NCBI GenBank assembly: GCA_028752905.1
Contig: JAQNBH010000014.1
Location: 21,671,990-21,735,989 of the forward strand
Direction of reading: 5' to 3'
Origin: Cladorhizidae sp. MBARI D1340-BT2
Taxonomy: Eukaryota > Porifera > Demospongiae > Poecilosclerida > Cladorhizidae
DNA: 64,000 nt
This document shows positions 12,001 through 21,739 of this stretch, one piece after another (position 1 is the first letter of the stretch; each line of letters begins with the position of its first letter). A program made the position numbers and the translations under genes. The notes below the pieces were generated by a model. That model saw nothing but the letters and a program-made list of their open reading frames with translations, was not told the origin of the DNA and made no database searches.

Positions 12001-12656
12001 GGACAAACTCTATTCATAATGCAACAAAGAAAAACTCTCTGGCACTATTCAAATCACCTAGATGTAAAGTGAAATCAAAATCTTCGCAGCAGTAACAGTT
12101 CAAAGAAATAACACCAGTCTTTTTGGTCGTGTCTACATTGCCAATCAACAGCGTGATGGAGATCCTGCAAAGTTTTTTCTCCCAAGAAAATCAAACCACT
12201 CCTCCTTCATTGTCAGATTTTTGGTAAAATCAGGTTTGGACAAAAGTCTATTCTTCTTGTTTTGATTCAAGCAATCAGCCTTCCCATCCTATTTTTTATT
12301 GTAAAATATTTGATGGGGCAGTTGTGGTCCACTTTTTCCCCCTCTGAAACAGTAAATACCTTCGCGGACTATGCTGACTGGATCTTCCTACCATTTCTCT
12401 TGCAACAATTGCAGAACACATGCAGAGTTGACCTTATTTGGGATCGCTACCTTGTAAACAGCATCAAAGGTATGACTAGGGAGCACAGAGGTAGTGGAGT
12501 AAGAACTAAAGTGTATCCACAAACAAAGATTCCCAAGAAGTGGGTGGACTTTCTTCGAGATTCTGGAAACAAGTTGGAGATATTTTCATTCCTAACTCTA
12601 AGGGTGACTAATGTCAATGTCTTTGAGCACAAAACTGTTTTCATCACATCAGGTAG
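9026..12656 (+). pseudogene. Large CXC-motif multicopy gene, 5' part (decayed)
   Basis: Remnant of an unnamed family of about 1500 residues that I recognise from invertebrate genomes. Order seen: an N-terminal zinc-binding part with KIDWKLCIICQ (near 9090), FVEKNASWHKKCHQKF (near 9280) and VCIFCGNKT; a central block with FPEWM and the near-invariant MDNIDHNPSSTTVHSSFHGT (near 10470); LFGRVYIANQQRDGD; and VDLIWDRYLVNSIKGMTREH followed by IPKKWVDFL (12430-12560). Frameshifts and stops between nearly all of these blocks show it is dead. The exon ends at a GT at 12657, and an hAT element begins 11 bp later. The continuation is at 16161. Members are often single large frames with no assigned function; the copy number in genomes suggests mobility, but no transposase signature is established. 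Confidence 0.8.
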
Positions 12657-13339
12657 GTGGTACAAGTCAGGGTTGTATACAGAAATTTTGCCAAGGGGGG
12701 GCGAACTTGAGATATGGAAAAATAAGGGGGGGCGGAGAGCCTGGATGGTGCGGAAAGGGGACGTGCACCCTGGGCTTCCGCGTGGAGTACGAAAGTGTTT
12801 TACCCACAGGTATTTTTGCAGTACTAACTATATATATAGCTGCTACTTATGATGGCATGCACTTTTTCTAAAATCTTTAGTACAACATTCCATCTTAAAT
12901 ATTTGCTGAAGTTGCATGCTACGGCAATCAGCATATATAGATTAGATATAGTCACTTGTCACTCGTATAATGGAGGTGGGCTTTTGTGAAATCGAATTAT
13001 GTTGCATTCCATGCATTTTCTTACAAAATCATGGACAACAGGTTTCATACACAATTTTTCTCTAGTTCTCTGGGGGGGGGGGGGGGGGGGGGGGGGGTGG
13101 AAATGGTTGGTCACTTGGTGCCCTAATTTTTGTTAATATTTTCTTAACATGTTCATAAGTCGTAAAAGGGGGGTCTGGGGGGAAGATCCCCCCATATTTT
13201 TTTTTGCTTTTACAATGTCTGAGGATAGCTATTTTGACTGACTACCAATGGCACTATGCTATACCGAACTATGGCTAGACTGTATATATTTCTCATGATA
13301 TTGTAGCTGCTTGGAAAAAGGAGAGCATGTGTCATGACA

Positions 13340-13718
13340 CGATGACATCACACACCACCACGTGCTCTCCTTTGTAGGTTTGTCACTTCTTTTGTTTCTC
13401 CTTCTTTCCCACTCCCTCTCTCTCAGTATTTTTAACTCAGTCCATTATGTCATGGTCTTCAAGTCTAATCTTAGACATGATGTCATCACACGCCACCACG
13501 TGTTCTCCTTTGTAGGTTTGTCACTTCTTCAGTTCCCTCCTTCTTTCCCACTCTCTCTCAGTATTTTTAACTCAGTCCATTATGTCATGGTCTTAAAGTC
13601 ATCACACACCACCACGTGTTCTCCTTTGTAGGTTTGTCACTTCTTCAGTTCCCTCCTTCTTTCCCACTCTCTCTCAGTATTTTTAACTCAGTCCATTATG
13701 TCATGGTCTTAAAGTCTC
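13340..13718 (+). repeat. Three tandem repeats upstream of hAT 1 transposase
   Basis: Three copies of a unit of roughly 110-150 bp. Each runs from CATCACACACCACCACGTG through TTTGTAGGTTTGTCACTTCTT and a pyrimidine-rich stretch to CTCAGTCCATTATGTCATGG. Copies 2 and 3 are almost identical. Each contains the E-box-like CACGTG. The array ends just before the TATA box. Confidence 0.85.
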
Positions 13719-13725
13719 TATAAAA
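13719..13725 (+). promoter_or_regulatory. TATA box of hAT 1 transposase
   Basis: TATAAAA lies 35 bases upstream of the ATG at 13760 and directly after the threefold repeat. The short leader and canonical box make it a credible core promoter. Confidence 0.6.
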
Positions 13726-13759
13726 GAAACCTTACTAGCTGATTTCTCTTCATATTAAT

Positions 13760-15952
13760 ATGGATATTCGCTCATACTTTGCAAGTACTTCTCAGGCCTC
13801 TTCTCATGCTAATAGCAGCGATAGCGAAGATAGCAGAACAGATAGCTCTGAGCATGTCGAGGCATCTAGTCCTAGCCTTAGTCCTCCACCTTCAAAGAAA
13901 AGCAAGCAAAACAAACACCGCTCTTCTGTATCCACGAAGAGAAAATACTCTAAGAGCTGGGAGAAAGATTTCAGTTGGCTCTATTATGACGAGGATAGCG
14001 ATGGTGCCTTTTGCAAGGTTTGCAAGCAATCTGGTCTGCAGCGTACTGGAGGAGTGTGGGTCACACAACCTTGCAGAAATTGGAAGAAAGCTGTTGAAAA
14101 AATGAAAGCTCATGCGAGAAGTGACTTCCATATCCATGCAACTCAAGCTCTTTTTGCAGCTAAAGGAGCAGCCAAAGGTGGAACAGTTGTACAGCAACTC
14201 CAGAATGTTTTAGCTCGCAAAAGAGCTCAGAACAGAGCTGCAGTGAAGTGCCTGATCCTACTCACTCATTTTCTTACGAAAGAACAAGTTGCACATTCGA
14301 CAAAATTTGAGAAGCTGGTTGACGTGGTGGTTCGATGTGGCAGCCAACATTTGAAGCAATTCTTAGAAACTGCACCAAGAAATGCTGTGTACACATCAAG
14401 AGTGGCTGTGGTTGAATTCATCGAATCATTGGGGACATGGGTGGAGGAGTCGATTCTGAAGCGACTTCAAAAGGCACCTATGTACAGCCTCATGGCAGAT
14501 GAGTGCACAGATGTCACCAACGTAGAAGAATTGTCTGTGTTTTGCCGCTGGGAGGAAGATGGTGTACCAGTAGAGTGCTTTCTGGAGCTTATTCCATTGA
14601 AGAAGGCTGATGCAGAGACCATCTATTCTAATCTCATCGATTGTTTAAAGAAGAAAGGTCTACAAGTCGGAAGAATAGTTGGATTGGGATTTGATGGAGC
14701 TGCAACTTTTTCTGGACGAAAGACCGGGGTTCAGGCACGTATCAAGAAACATACTCCTCACGCTCTGTTTATACACTGCCACTGTCACTTACTGCAGTTG
14801 GCTTGTGTGCAAGCTGCCAATAAAACTCCTGGAATTGCTCATGTTTACAGAACATTGACTACTCTTTGGAAGCATTTTCGCAATTCCCCCAAGCGAGCAG
14901 AGTGTCTGAAGGAGGTACAGCACGTTCTTGAACTTCCAGAAATGAAAGTGATCAAGCCATCTGACACACGCTGGCTGGCACATGAAAGGTGTGTCAAAGC
15001 TGTCAAAGCTGTCAAAGCAAGTTATTCTGCAATTGTAATCACCATTGGGAACATCTACGAGACGTCCTACGAGCCAGAAGCTCTTGGAATCCATGGTGCC
15101 CTCTGAAAATTGTCTACGATTGCAGCTATATATTTGCTTGATTTCACTCTACCACAAGTAGCCAAGCTCAGCAAAGCACTTCAGGCAGAGCAGCTTGACC
15201 TCTCGTTGATATCATTCCTTGTTGATGCTACTGTTAAATCCTTGGATGATGCAGTTTTGCCTGGAGCGAACTGGGTGTTGGAGCTTCTTGAAAACGTTGA
15301 AGACTTGAAGTCATCTACAAAGGTGTCTATTGACGCTGATAAAATACTTTCGTTCCAGAATGTTGTTGGTAAGCCTTCTGTTGCTGATTTAAAGGCCAAC
15401 ATAACAAGCCGATTTTCTTCATCCAACGCTGTTGTATCAGCATTGTCTATATTCGATCCACGGAAAGTTCCAAAACCAGATTCAGTGTCTTTTCCCACTT
15501 ATGGAGACACGTCTGTTGAGAAACTGATTGCTCACTACGGAGAAGATAGAGATGCAGAAACATTGGATGGAGAAGAAACAGTGAAGACAGCCATGATTTC
15601 CACTGAAATACTTACAGAGTGGAAAACATTCCGCCAGCTGTTAGTCAAGCAACCACGGGATACTACTGCATCACAGCTGAAAGAACTTGTTTCAAACGAC
15701 ATGCTCAAGGCCATGTTTCCCAATTTGCACAAGATTGCCTCCATCTGCTTATCGATTCCAGTTTCTACTGCTTCTGTGGAGAGAAGCTTCTCACAGATGA
15801 AGATGATCAAGACTCGTTTGCGTAATTCTCTAAGTGACTGCAGCCTTTCTCACCTTATGAGGATTGCTATAGAGGCACCAGAAGTACTCTCTGAGAGCGA
15901 TGAAGAGATTGTGGACGTATGGCAGAGAAAACCAAGAAGAACCTCAGTTTGA
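13760..15952 (+). pseudogene. hAT transposase, one in-frame stop
   Basis: 730 codons in a single frame, interrupted only by a TGA at 15104-15106. Order: a Ser-rich acidic N terminus (residues 1-60), a TTF/BED-like zinc finger with FCKVCKQSG and a His-containing arm (about 75-125), the central block with SLMADECTDVTNVEELSVFC (catalytic-region Asp) and GFDGAATFSG, then HCHCHLLQLAC, and the C-terminal hAT dimerisation region with ICLSIPVSTASVERSFSQMK. It belongs to the hAT group annotated as zinc finger 862 or KIAA1586-like proteins. At the stop, the related copy at 31719-33850 has a Cys codon (TGT), so a single base change explains the break. Otherwise this is the youngest-looking transposase in the window. 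The start is chosen because it follows the TATA box and matches the MDI start of the second copy. Confidence 0.9.
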
Positions 15953-16160
15953 CATTCCTATCATTTGAACCTGATATCATAAGCTTATTACACCTTTCTT
16001 GTATTACACCTTTCTTGACATTATTTAAAAAAATATCTCTAATTTCAAGGGGGGGGGCGAGAATGATACAAGGGGGGGCGAATGCCCCCCCCCGCCCCCC
16101 CCTAAATACACCCCTGCAAGTACATGTAATATTGAATGCAGTATAAATATTTATTTTTAG

Positions 16161-17056
16161 TGACAAGGTGCTCTGCATTGTTAATGAGCAGCAGATGGCT
16201 AATTCGGTCCCCGTATCATACTTCATGTGAGTGATGCATTGGAGAGAGGGGCAAGCAAAAATTATGATCTGTACATTGGATTCTGATGTAGTTGTCATTC
16301 TGATTAAAACATGGTAGATTACTACCCTAGTGCAGATGTATGGGTAGCCTTTGGTACGGGCAAGAACTTCTGCTACTACAACATCAACACTATTTGTGCT
16401 CATTTGGGGAGAGAACGATCCTGCTGCCTTCCTCCATTTCATGCTTTTACAGGATGCGATACTACCCTCCTCCTTTTTTGGTAGCCACAAGACAGCATGG
16501 GCTACTTGAAATGTGTATCCAGAGGTCAGTGAGGCTTTTGCATTCATGCTTGAGAATAATTATGGTCAAGTAGATCTTACATCACCATTTTTTCCTTCTT
16601 CTGGAGAGATTCACAGTTTTACTATATGATAAAAACTAGTGATCTCGAATCAGTTGAAGCACGCCGAGATCCATTTTGTAAGAAAAACAGAAGTCTTGAA
16701 TACTTGCCAACAACGAAGGTATAAAATTTTACAATGCTGAAAAATGACTAAACCACAATAGTTCCTCTTTCTATTAGGATGCACTACTTCAACATGTGAA
16801 GCGAGCAGTTTTCCAAAGTAATATTTGACCACCAGCCACCATGCTGTTTAGAATCTTCCCACACCTGAAGGATGGGCTGGACCAAACATGATGACCATGG
16901 TTGGGTGCCAGTCTGGATGACAATCCCTGAAGCTGCCAGAGCTTGCAGTGAAAAATAAAGTGTGGTTGCAAATCCAATCGAGGCTGTACCAGTTGCAAGT
17001 GCATCAAAGCAGGGTATTCATGTACTGATCTTTGTACTTGCAAATGTAAACTGTAA
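16161..17056 (+). pseudogene. Large CXC-motif multicopy gene, 3' part
   Basis: Continuation of 9026-12656 after the hAT insertion. The acceptor TTATTTTTAG precedes the codons for DKVLC, which join ITSGS from the upstream exon in frame. Further blocks are CTLDSDVVVI, LERFTVLLYD, WTKHDDHGW and, at the end, GCKSNRGCTSCKCIKAGYSC followed by TDLCTCKC and a stop at 17054. The last block is a tesmin/TSO1-like CXC cluster, known to bind zinc and DNA in other proteins. Several frameshifts and stops separate the blocks. Confidence 0.8.
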
Positions 17057-17984
17057 CTTACATAAAACTGTCATTGCTGTCTTGATTATATTATTCTTAC
17101 TTTTAGATGAGACCAGACATAATCTTGGTAGTTTCTGGAGTCTCTGTGTAATATTTGTGTTCAAGTTATATTTTGTGGGGGATGGGGAATTGCTGCCCTA
17201 TTGTGTTGGATTTTTATTTTTATTTTTGTTGTTGTAGCTGACTCTTCCATTGCACACCTTGGGACAACTCTACACCTTCCATTACAGGGTTTGTCTTAAC
17301 TGCCTGTTAAAAAGCTGGAAGAGAATCAGAAGTTTAGATAATAAATAATGAATATATGAAATAAAATGGGTAGAAACCTACAATGGAGCATACCAATGGA
17401 AAGCTCATAAAATAAGCAATCTTTTAGTTGCCAAAAATTTGGGTGTAAAGTGTAAAGGATAAAAATGCCAAGGCTCTCTTTATAATTTCATGAATAATTC
17501 ATGAGATGATGGGTGCCATCCCCTTAAAAATGCTGTAGCCGGTCTTTGTTATTATTGAACTAAAAACAAATTTTTGTGCTTTTGTCCGCCGTGTGCTTTT
17601 GTCCGCCGTGTAACCAAAAAATGCTTAATGCACCTACATTGTCAGTGAATGTTAATGTGTTGCATTTAGTGGTCTGCACAGATGAGCTTCCGCTACTACT
17701 GCAGTTGGTATCATTTCATGTTAATCGATTTTTTATGGATGGGTGCATGGGTGGAGATTAATATAAAAATGTACCTCACAAAATATTTGTGGCATAACTG
17801 TAATGTACTATATAGCGCTAGCTATTCGATCTTATTAATAGTGTAATTATCTCATTTCCTGTTCTATAATATTATTATTATATGAGGCAGGGACCACGTG
17901 AAATAAAGAGAAAACTTACTTGCTGACTGAATCTTAAGTTTTAGCTAGGCTAGTCCACTAAACAGTCTAGAAAGTAACACCACA
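17057..17984. other. Gene-free stretch before gypsy relic 1
   Basis: No gene recognised. Near 17495-17535 a sequence reading outward as TTAAGGGGATGGCACCCATC resembles one end of a TTAA-flanked element, without a visible partner. The AATAAAG near 17902 and the sequence up to 17984 may be the end of a 5' LTR of the following gypsy relic, since a GGTGGCAGTGG primer-binding-like motif follows. Confidence 0.4.
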
Positions 17985-17999
17985 TGGTGGCAGTGGTAT
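17985..17999 (+). promoter_or_regulatory. Possible primer-binding site of gypsy relic 1
   Basis: TGGTGGCAGTGGTAT stands 13 bases before the gag ATG and resembles the motif at 61253 ahead of the other gag. It marks where tRNA would prime reverse transcription if the assignment is right. Confidence 0.5.
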
Positions 18000-18012
18000 T
18001 TCTAACCTAGCC

Positions 18013-19515
18013 ATGGCCCGACACAACCTCGCACCACCTGACTCGTTCAACTTTAGGAACCCAGTTGACTGGCCTAGATCGAAGCGCCACTTTGAGCAAT
18101 ATCGTATTGCCTCAGGACTATCTGAAGACAGCCCAGAGAAGTAAGTTAACACACTGCTTTACTTCCTGGGAGAACAAGAAGAGGCTGTTCTCACATCCAC
18201 GAATGCCAGTACAGAGGACAGGAAGGTGTATGACACAGTCATCTCGAAGCTCGATGAACTGTTCAAAATTAGTAAGAACGTCATCTTTGAGCGAGCAGAA
18301 GGAACCAGCAGCAGGGTGAGAGTGCTGAACAATATATAATGGTATTGTATGATTTGGCTGAGAATTGTAAGGAGTGTTACATTCTGAATTGATAAGAGAT
18401 AGACTGGTAGTCGGTATTAGAGATGTCACACTGTCTGAACAGCTCCAGACAAATGCCAAACGCAAGCAAAAAAATTATATGCCAACGTGAAGCTGTCCAT
18501 CAGCAACACTGTCTGCTCAAAGGAGCAGAGCCACAGAGCATCGAGGCTCTACAACATGGCAGCTACAAAAGCAATTGGAGACAGGGAGGTAGCCAGCAAC
18601 AAAGATGCAAAAGCAAATATAAAACATCACCCTTTGCCGGAAAGAAGTGCACACGTGGTAGAGGGGCACATCATGGGACAAGTGCCATGCTAAGGATGCT
18701 GAGTGCCACCACTGCAGAAAGAAAGGTCACTATGGAAATATGTGATTTTCCATGACCACTGCAGATTCAGTCGAAGCAGTGGCTGAGTCCATGGACACTT
18801 GAATTTTTGGACAACTTGACACTTACAAAACCTGATACCGTATGGTTTGCACATATTCAGTTAAATAGCAAGCAGACACAGATGCTGAGGTCACAGCTAT
18901 CAGTGGTGCCACATACCAACACCTTGGCAAGAGCAAGCTATCTCACCCTGATAAGCTTTTGTATAGCCCTTCCAGACAGCCCCTAAACGTGATCGGCAAG
19001 TTCAAAGGAACATTTACACACAAAGGTAAGACAGTCACATCAACAGGTGTATGTAGTCTCAGGAATTAAGACTAACCTGTTAGGTGCCAGCCATTACGGC
19101 ACTGAACCTCGCAGCTCGTATTGATACTACTGCTCATGATGAGATCGACAAAGACATACGGAAGCAGTTCCCAAGTGTTCTTAAAGGGTTGGTGAAGAGT
19201 TTGTCATTAAGCTCAAGCCAGAGGCTAACCCTCACACACTCTTTACTCCCTGCCATGTACCACCTCTCCGACCACAAGTGGAAGAAGAACTCCAATGAAT
19301 GGTATCCCTGGAAGTAATCTCACAAGTGGATGAACCTACCCAACGGTGTGCAGGGATGGTGTAGGGAGGCTGTCTAATTGTTTCAATCCAAGAAGTGGTA
19401 CGAGAGCTGGGCAAGTGTCTCATCGACTTTAGGCATAGGGTGGACTTCACGGAGCACATTCTCGTTAAGGTTTTTGAGGTCAACGCAGATGCGGATTTTG
19501 AACAGTTATCAGGAT
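18013..19515 (+). pseudogene. Ty3/gypsy gag-protease-RT relic 1
   Basis: Gag begins MARHNLAPPDSFNFRNP and continues with WPRSKRHFEQYRIASGL, LLYFLGEQEEAVLTST and KNVIFERAEG, the usual capsid landmarks. A CCHC zinc knuckle (CHHCRKKGHYGNMC) lies near 18705-18750. A degenerate protease (AEVTAISGATYQHLGKSKL) follows near 18880. The start of the RT leader ends near 19370 with QVDEPTQRCAGM. The next expected RT segment, KIRICVDLKNLNENVLREVH, is present but on the minus strand at 19375-19515, so this end is inverted. No RT catalytic core, RNase H, integrase or LTR is left. Many frameshifts and stops. It is a different lineage from the gypsy elements at 46.7-53.8 and 61.3-64 kb, whose gag proteins are of another type. 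Confidence 0.85.
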
Positions 19516-19624
19516 GAAAGACAGCAGCAATTAGAAATAAATATATTATATCGTAATAAATTATAAATAAAACATAAATCTTCTGACGCTCATCTATATT
19601 TCAGATAGGAGGGCTAGGATTAGT

Positions 19625-19935
19625 TCCAGAACCTTCATTCTTCCCACCTGAGGTAGTGCAAGTCCCCTGGTACATATGATTGTTGGTAGCAGTTGCTGTC
19701 GAGCATCTATCTTCTACCTGAAGCACTTTTGCTCTACTATCGAGCATAGGTCTCTGCTCCTCTTGCTTGCATTTATAGCAAGAAAGGGGTGGGAAGACCC
19801 ATGCTCGACTATCAAAAGGTGCTTCAGGTAGGAGACAGACTATCTACTGCACTGCTTCTTGATGGGTGATGCTCGACTGAAGTACAGAACAGATGGCACT
19901 AGACTGCAAAACTTTAGGTGGGAAGAGTAAGGCTC
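19625..19935. repeat. Imperfect foldback, about 300 bp
   Basis: Outer arms: TTCCAGAACCTTCATTCTTC on the left pairs with CTCTTCCCACCTAAAG-containing sequence read from the right. Inner arms: CTACCTGAAGCACTTTTG pairs with CAAAAGGTGCTTCAGGTAG, and ATCGAGCATAGGTC with GACCCATGCTCGA. The whole could fold into one long hairpin with a small apical part near 19760. It may be a MITE. No target duplication was found. Confidence 0.75.
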
Positions 19936-20154
19936 TGGAATGAAGACACTTGAAAACGCTAACTATGCAACTGAGGCTTATGAACTAATTCTCAGTACTT
20001 CCGCTTCAGTCCAAAAGTGGACAGTTTACTCCACTTGCTACCATTGGTTTCTTTTGAGACTGTTAGCATTTATGGTGTGCGTTTATTTGCATTCCTGGTT
20101 TGCGTTTTATAACATTGAACACAACGCAACTGGCATGTTTTTGGGGCTTGTACT

Positions 20155-20680
20155 GTGGGGCACAGAAGTGAACCTGTTTATCCACATGTTCACCAAAGTG
20201 AATCTGTTCATCCACAAGGTAGTGCATTGATGTTTAACCACAAGGTGGGGCATTGAAGTGAACCTGTTTATCCATAAAGTAGGGCAAAGAAGTGAACCTG
20301 TTTATCCACAAGGTCACTGAAGTCAACATGTTTATCGAGAAGGTAGGGCTTAGAAGTAAACCTTTTATCCACATCGTAGGGCATAGAAGTGAACCTGTTT
20401 ATCCACAAGGCAGGGCACAGAAGTGATCCAGTTTATCCAAAAGGTACATCACAGCAGTGAACCTGTTTATCCACAAGGTAGAGTACAGAAATGAATCTGT
20501 TTATCCACAAGGTAGGGCATAACAAGTGAATCGGTTTATCCACAAGGTAAGGCATAGAAGTGAAACTGTTTATCCACAAGGTAGGGCACAGAACTAAATC
20601 TGTTTATCCATAAGGTAGGCCACAGAAGTGAACCCGTTTATCCACAAGGTAGGGCGCTATTTATCCACAAGGTCTTAAAC
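20155..20680. repeat. Minisatellite, about 34-bp unit, roughly 16 copies
   Basis: Units contain GTGAACCTGTTTATCCACAA and end GGTAGGGCA. Copies differ by point changes and small indels. Confidence 0.95.
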
Positions 20681-20962
20681 CTTACTGAACACTGGATTTA
20701 GCTAATTTTTAAAACACTATTATAACACATAAGATCAACCAGCACTTGCTAGTGGCATGTGCTTAAACAACCAGAACTTGCTAGTGGGGCAGGGAGGGGG
20801 GGGGGATAAGGTGAAATCTAATTTTCATTTTTTCCCCATATAATAATAACCTGTATGCCTGGTCAAGGACATAGGGTGGGTGGGGGTGGGGTATTTCTGT
20901 TAGGGGGGGCTACTGTTCCTCCTAAGGATCCATGCCACAGTACATGCACATAATGAACTTAC

Positions 20963-21104
20963 ACTTCTCTCAGAGACTTCAAAAGGAATGCCCAGCTTTT
21001 CCATTGCCCTCAATATAGCCACCATGGACTGAACAGTGTTGCTATAGACAATAGGTTTGTACTTCAAGCATTCTTCATCACGATAACTAGTCTTGTGACT
21101 AATC
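20963..21104 (-). CDS. G protein alpha subunit, exon 3
   Basis: Minus-strand exon of 142 bp between acceptor TTATTTTAG and donor GTAAGT. It encodes ISHKTSYRDEECLKYKPIVY and SNTVQSMVAILRAM, then EKLGIPFEVSERS, the family's HE-G-S-EE---YK-VVYSNTIQS---I-RAM segment that joins the Ras-like and helical domains. The length equals the matching GNAI exon as I remember it, and it ends on a whole codon, in phase with exon 4 at 6296. Exon 2, which should encode the GESGKST P-loop, was sought on the minus strand to the right but not recognised; it is probably beyond what I can spot by eye or outside the window. Confidence 0.93.
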
Positions 21105-21298
21105 CTAAAATAATAATATTATTATAATAAAGAACAGCCCACAACAGCAAAACCTAGCCAACCTCCCAACATGGAAAAATGCAAACAAATATCATTCGGT
21201 CTATCCTAACTGAGAACAATTATTTCTTTGGTAATTCCATTGTAATTCCATAATCTAATCGCATAAATAAACGAAAAATATTAATTTCCTGCAGAAGT

Positions 21299-21480
21299 GA
21301 AGGGGGAGAGTAACTAAGAATAACTTGTGGTTATCACTTTGGAGCTAATAGATCAATGTATGAAATGTATGTTATATGTATAATTATATAGCTCAAAATA
21401 TAGATCTTTCCGAGTGCTCTCTTTTGGTACTAAAAACAATGTCGCATAGATATGGAGTATAACTATTTTAAAGGTACTGT
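21299..21480. repeat. Diverged fragment of the TTAA/G6 palindromic element
   Basis: AAGGGGGAGAGTAAC, TTGTGGTTATCACTTTGGAGCT and TATAGCTCAAAATATAGATC followed by GTGCTCTCTTTTGGTACTAAAAA correspond in order to one arm of the element at 58608-59305. The other end is not evident. Confidence 0.6.
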
Positions 21481-21569
21481 GTACCTGCAGCTGAAGTGGG
21501 GCACAAAATTTGCACGCCTGAATTAGGTAAAGTTGGCCCCAGAGAAAACTGCTGAAATTGGAATCGGTG

Positions 21570-21690
21570 GCAAGAGGAAACCCTACTTACTAGGAGATCC
21601 TACTTACCAGAACAGCCTACTTACCAGGACAGCCTACTTACCTGGACACCATACTTACCAGGATGCCCTATTTACTTGGATGAGTGTTTT
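21570..21690. repeat. Short minisatellite, about 18-bp unit
   Basis: Five to six copies of CCTACTTACCAGGACAG-like units. Confidence 0.85.
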
Positions 21691-21739
21691 CTTTAGGCTA
21701 AAACGTGAAGAAATAGTCAAGCGTGTGCACTGAAAATCA

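Larger units (their letters stand above)
12668..16116 (+). mobile_element. hAT element 1, nested in the CXC-family gene
   Basis: A 3449-bp element with termini CAGGGTTGTATACAG and (reverse complement of the right end) CAGGGGTGTATTTAG, each followed by G-rich stretches (AAGGGGGGGCGAA) with complementary C-rich copies at the right end. CAAGT abuts both ends, but a perfect 8-bp target duplication is not seen. It lies in a 55-bp intron of the host pseudogene. It contains a long G homopolymer (about 13075-13097), a threefold promoter-proximal repeat, a TATA box and a nearly open transposase. Confidence 0.85.

Noticed and set aside
12660..16124. Perfect 8-bp duplication for hAT 1
   Set aside because: GTACAAGT and CAAGTACA share only CAAGT next to the ends; I do not claim a full duplication.
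20155..20680. Possible CRISPR array
   Set aside because: Units are contiguous without unique spacers, and the genome is eukaryotic. The same applies to the arrays at 35690, 40050, 37930 and 44090.
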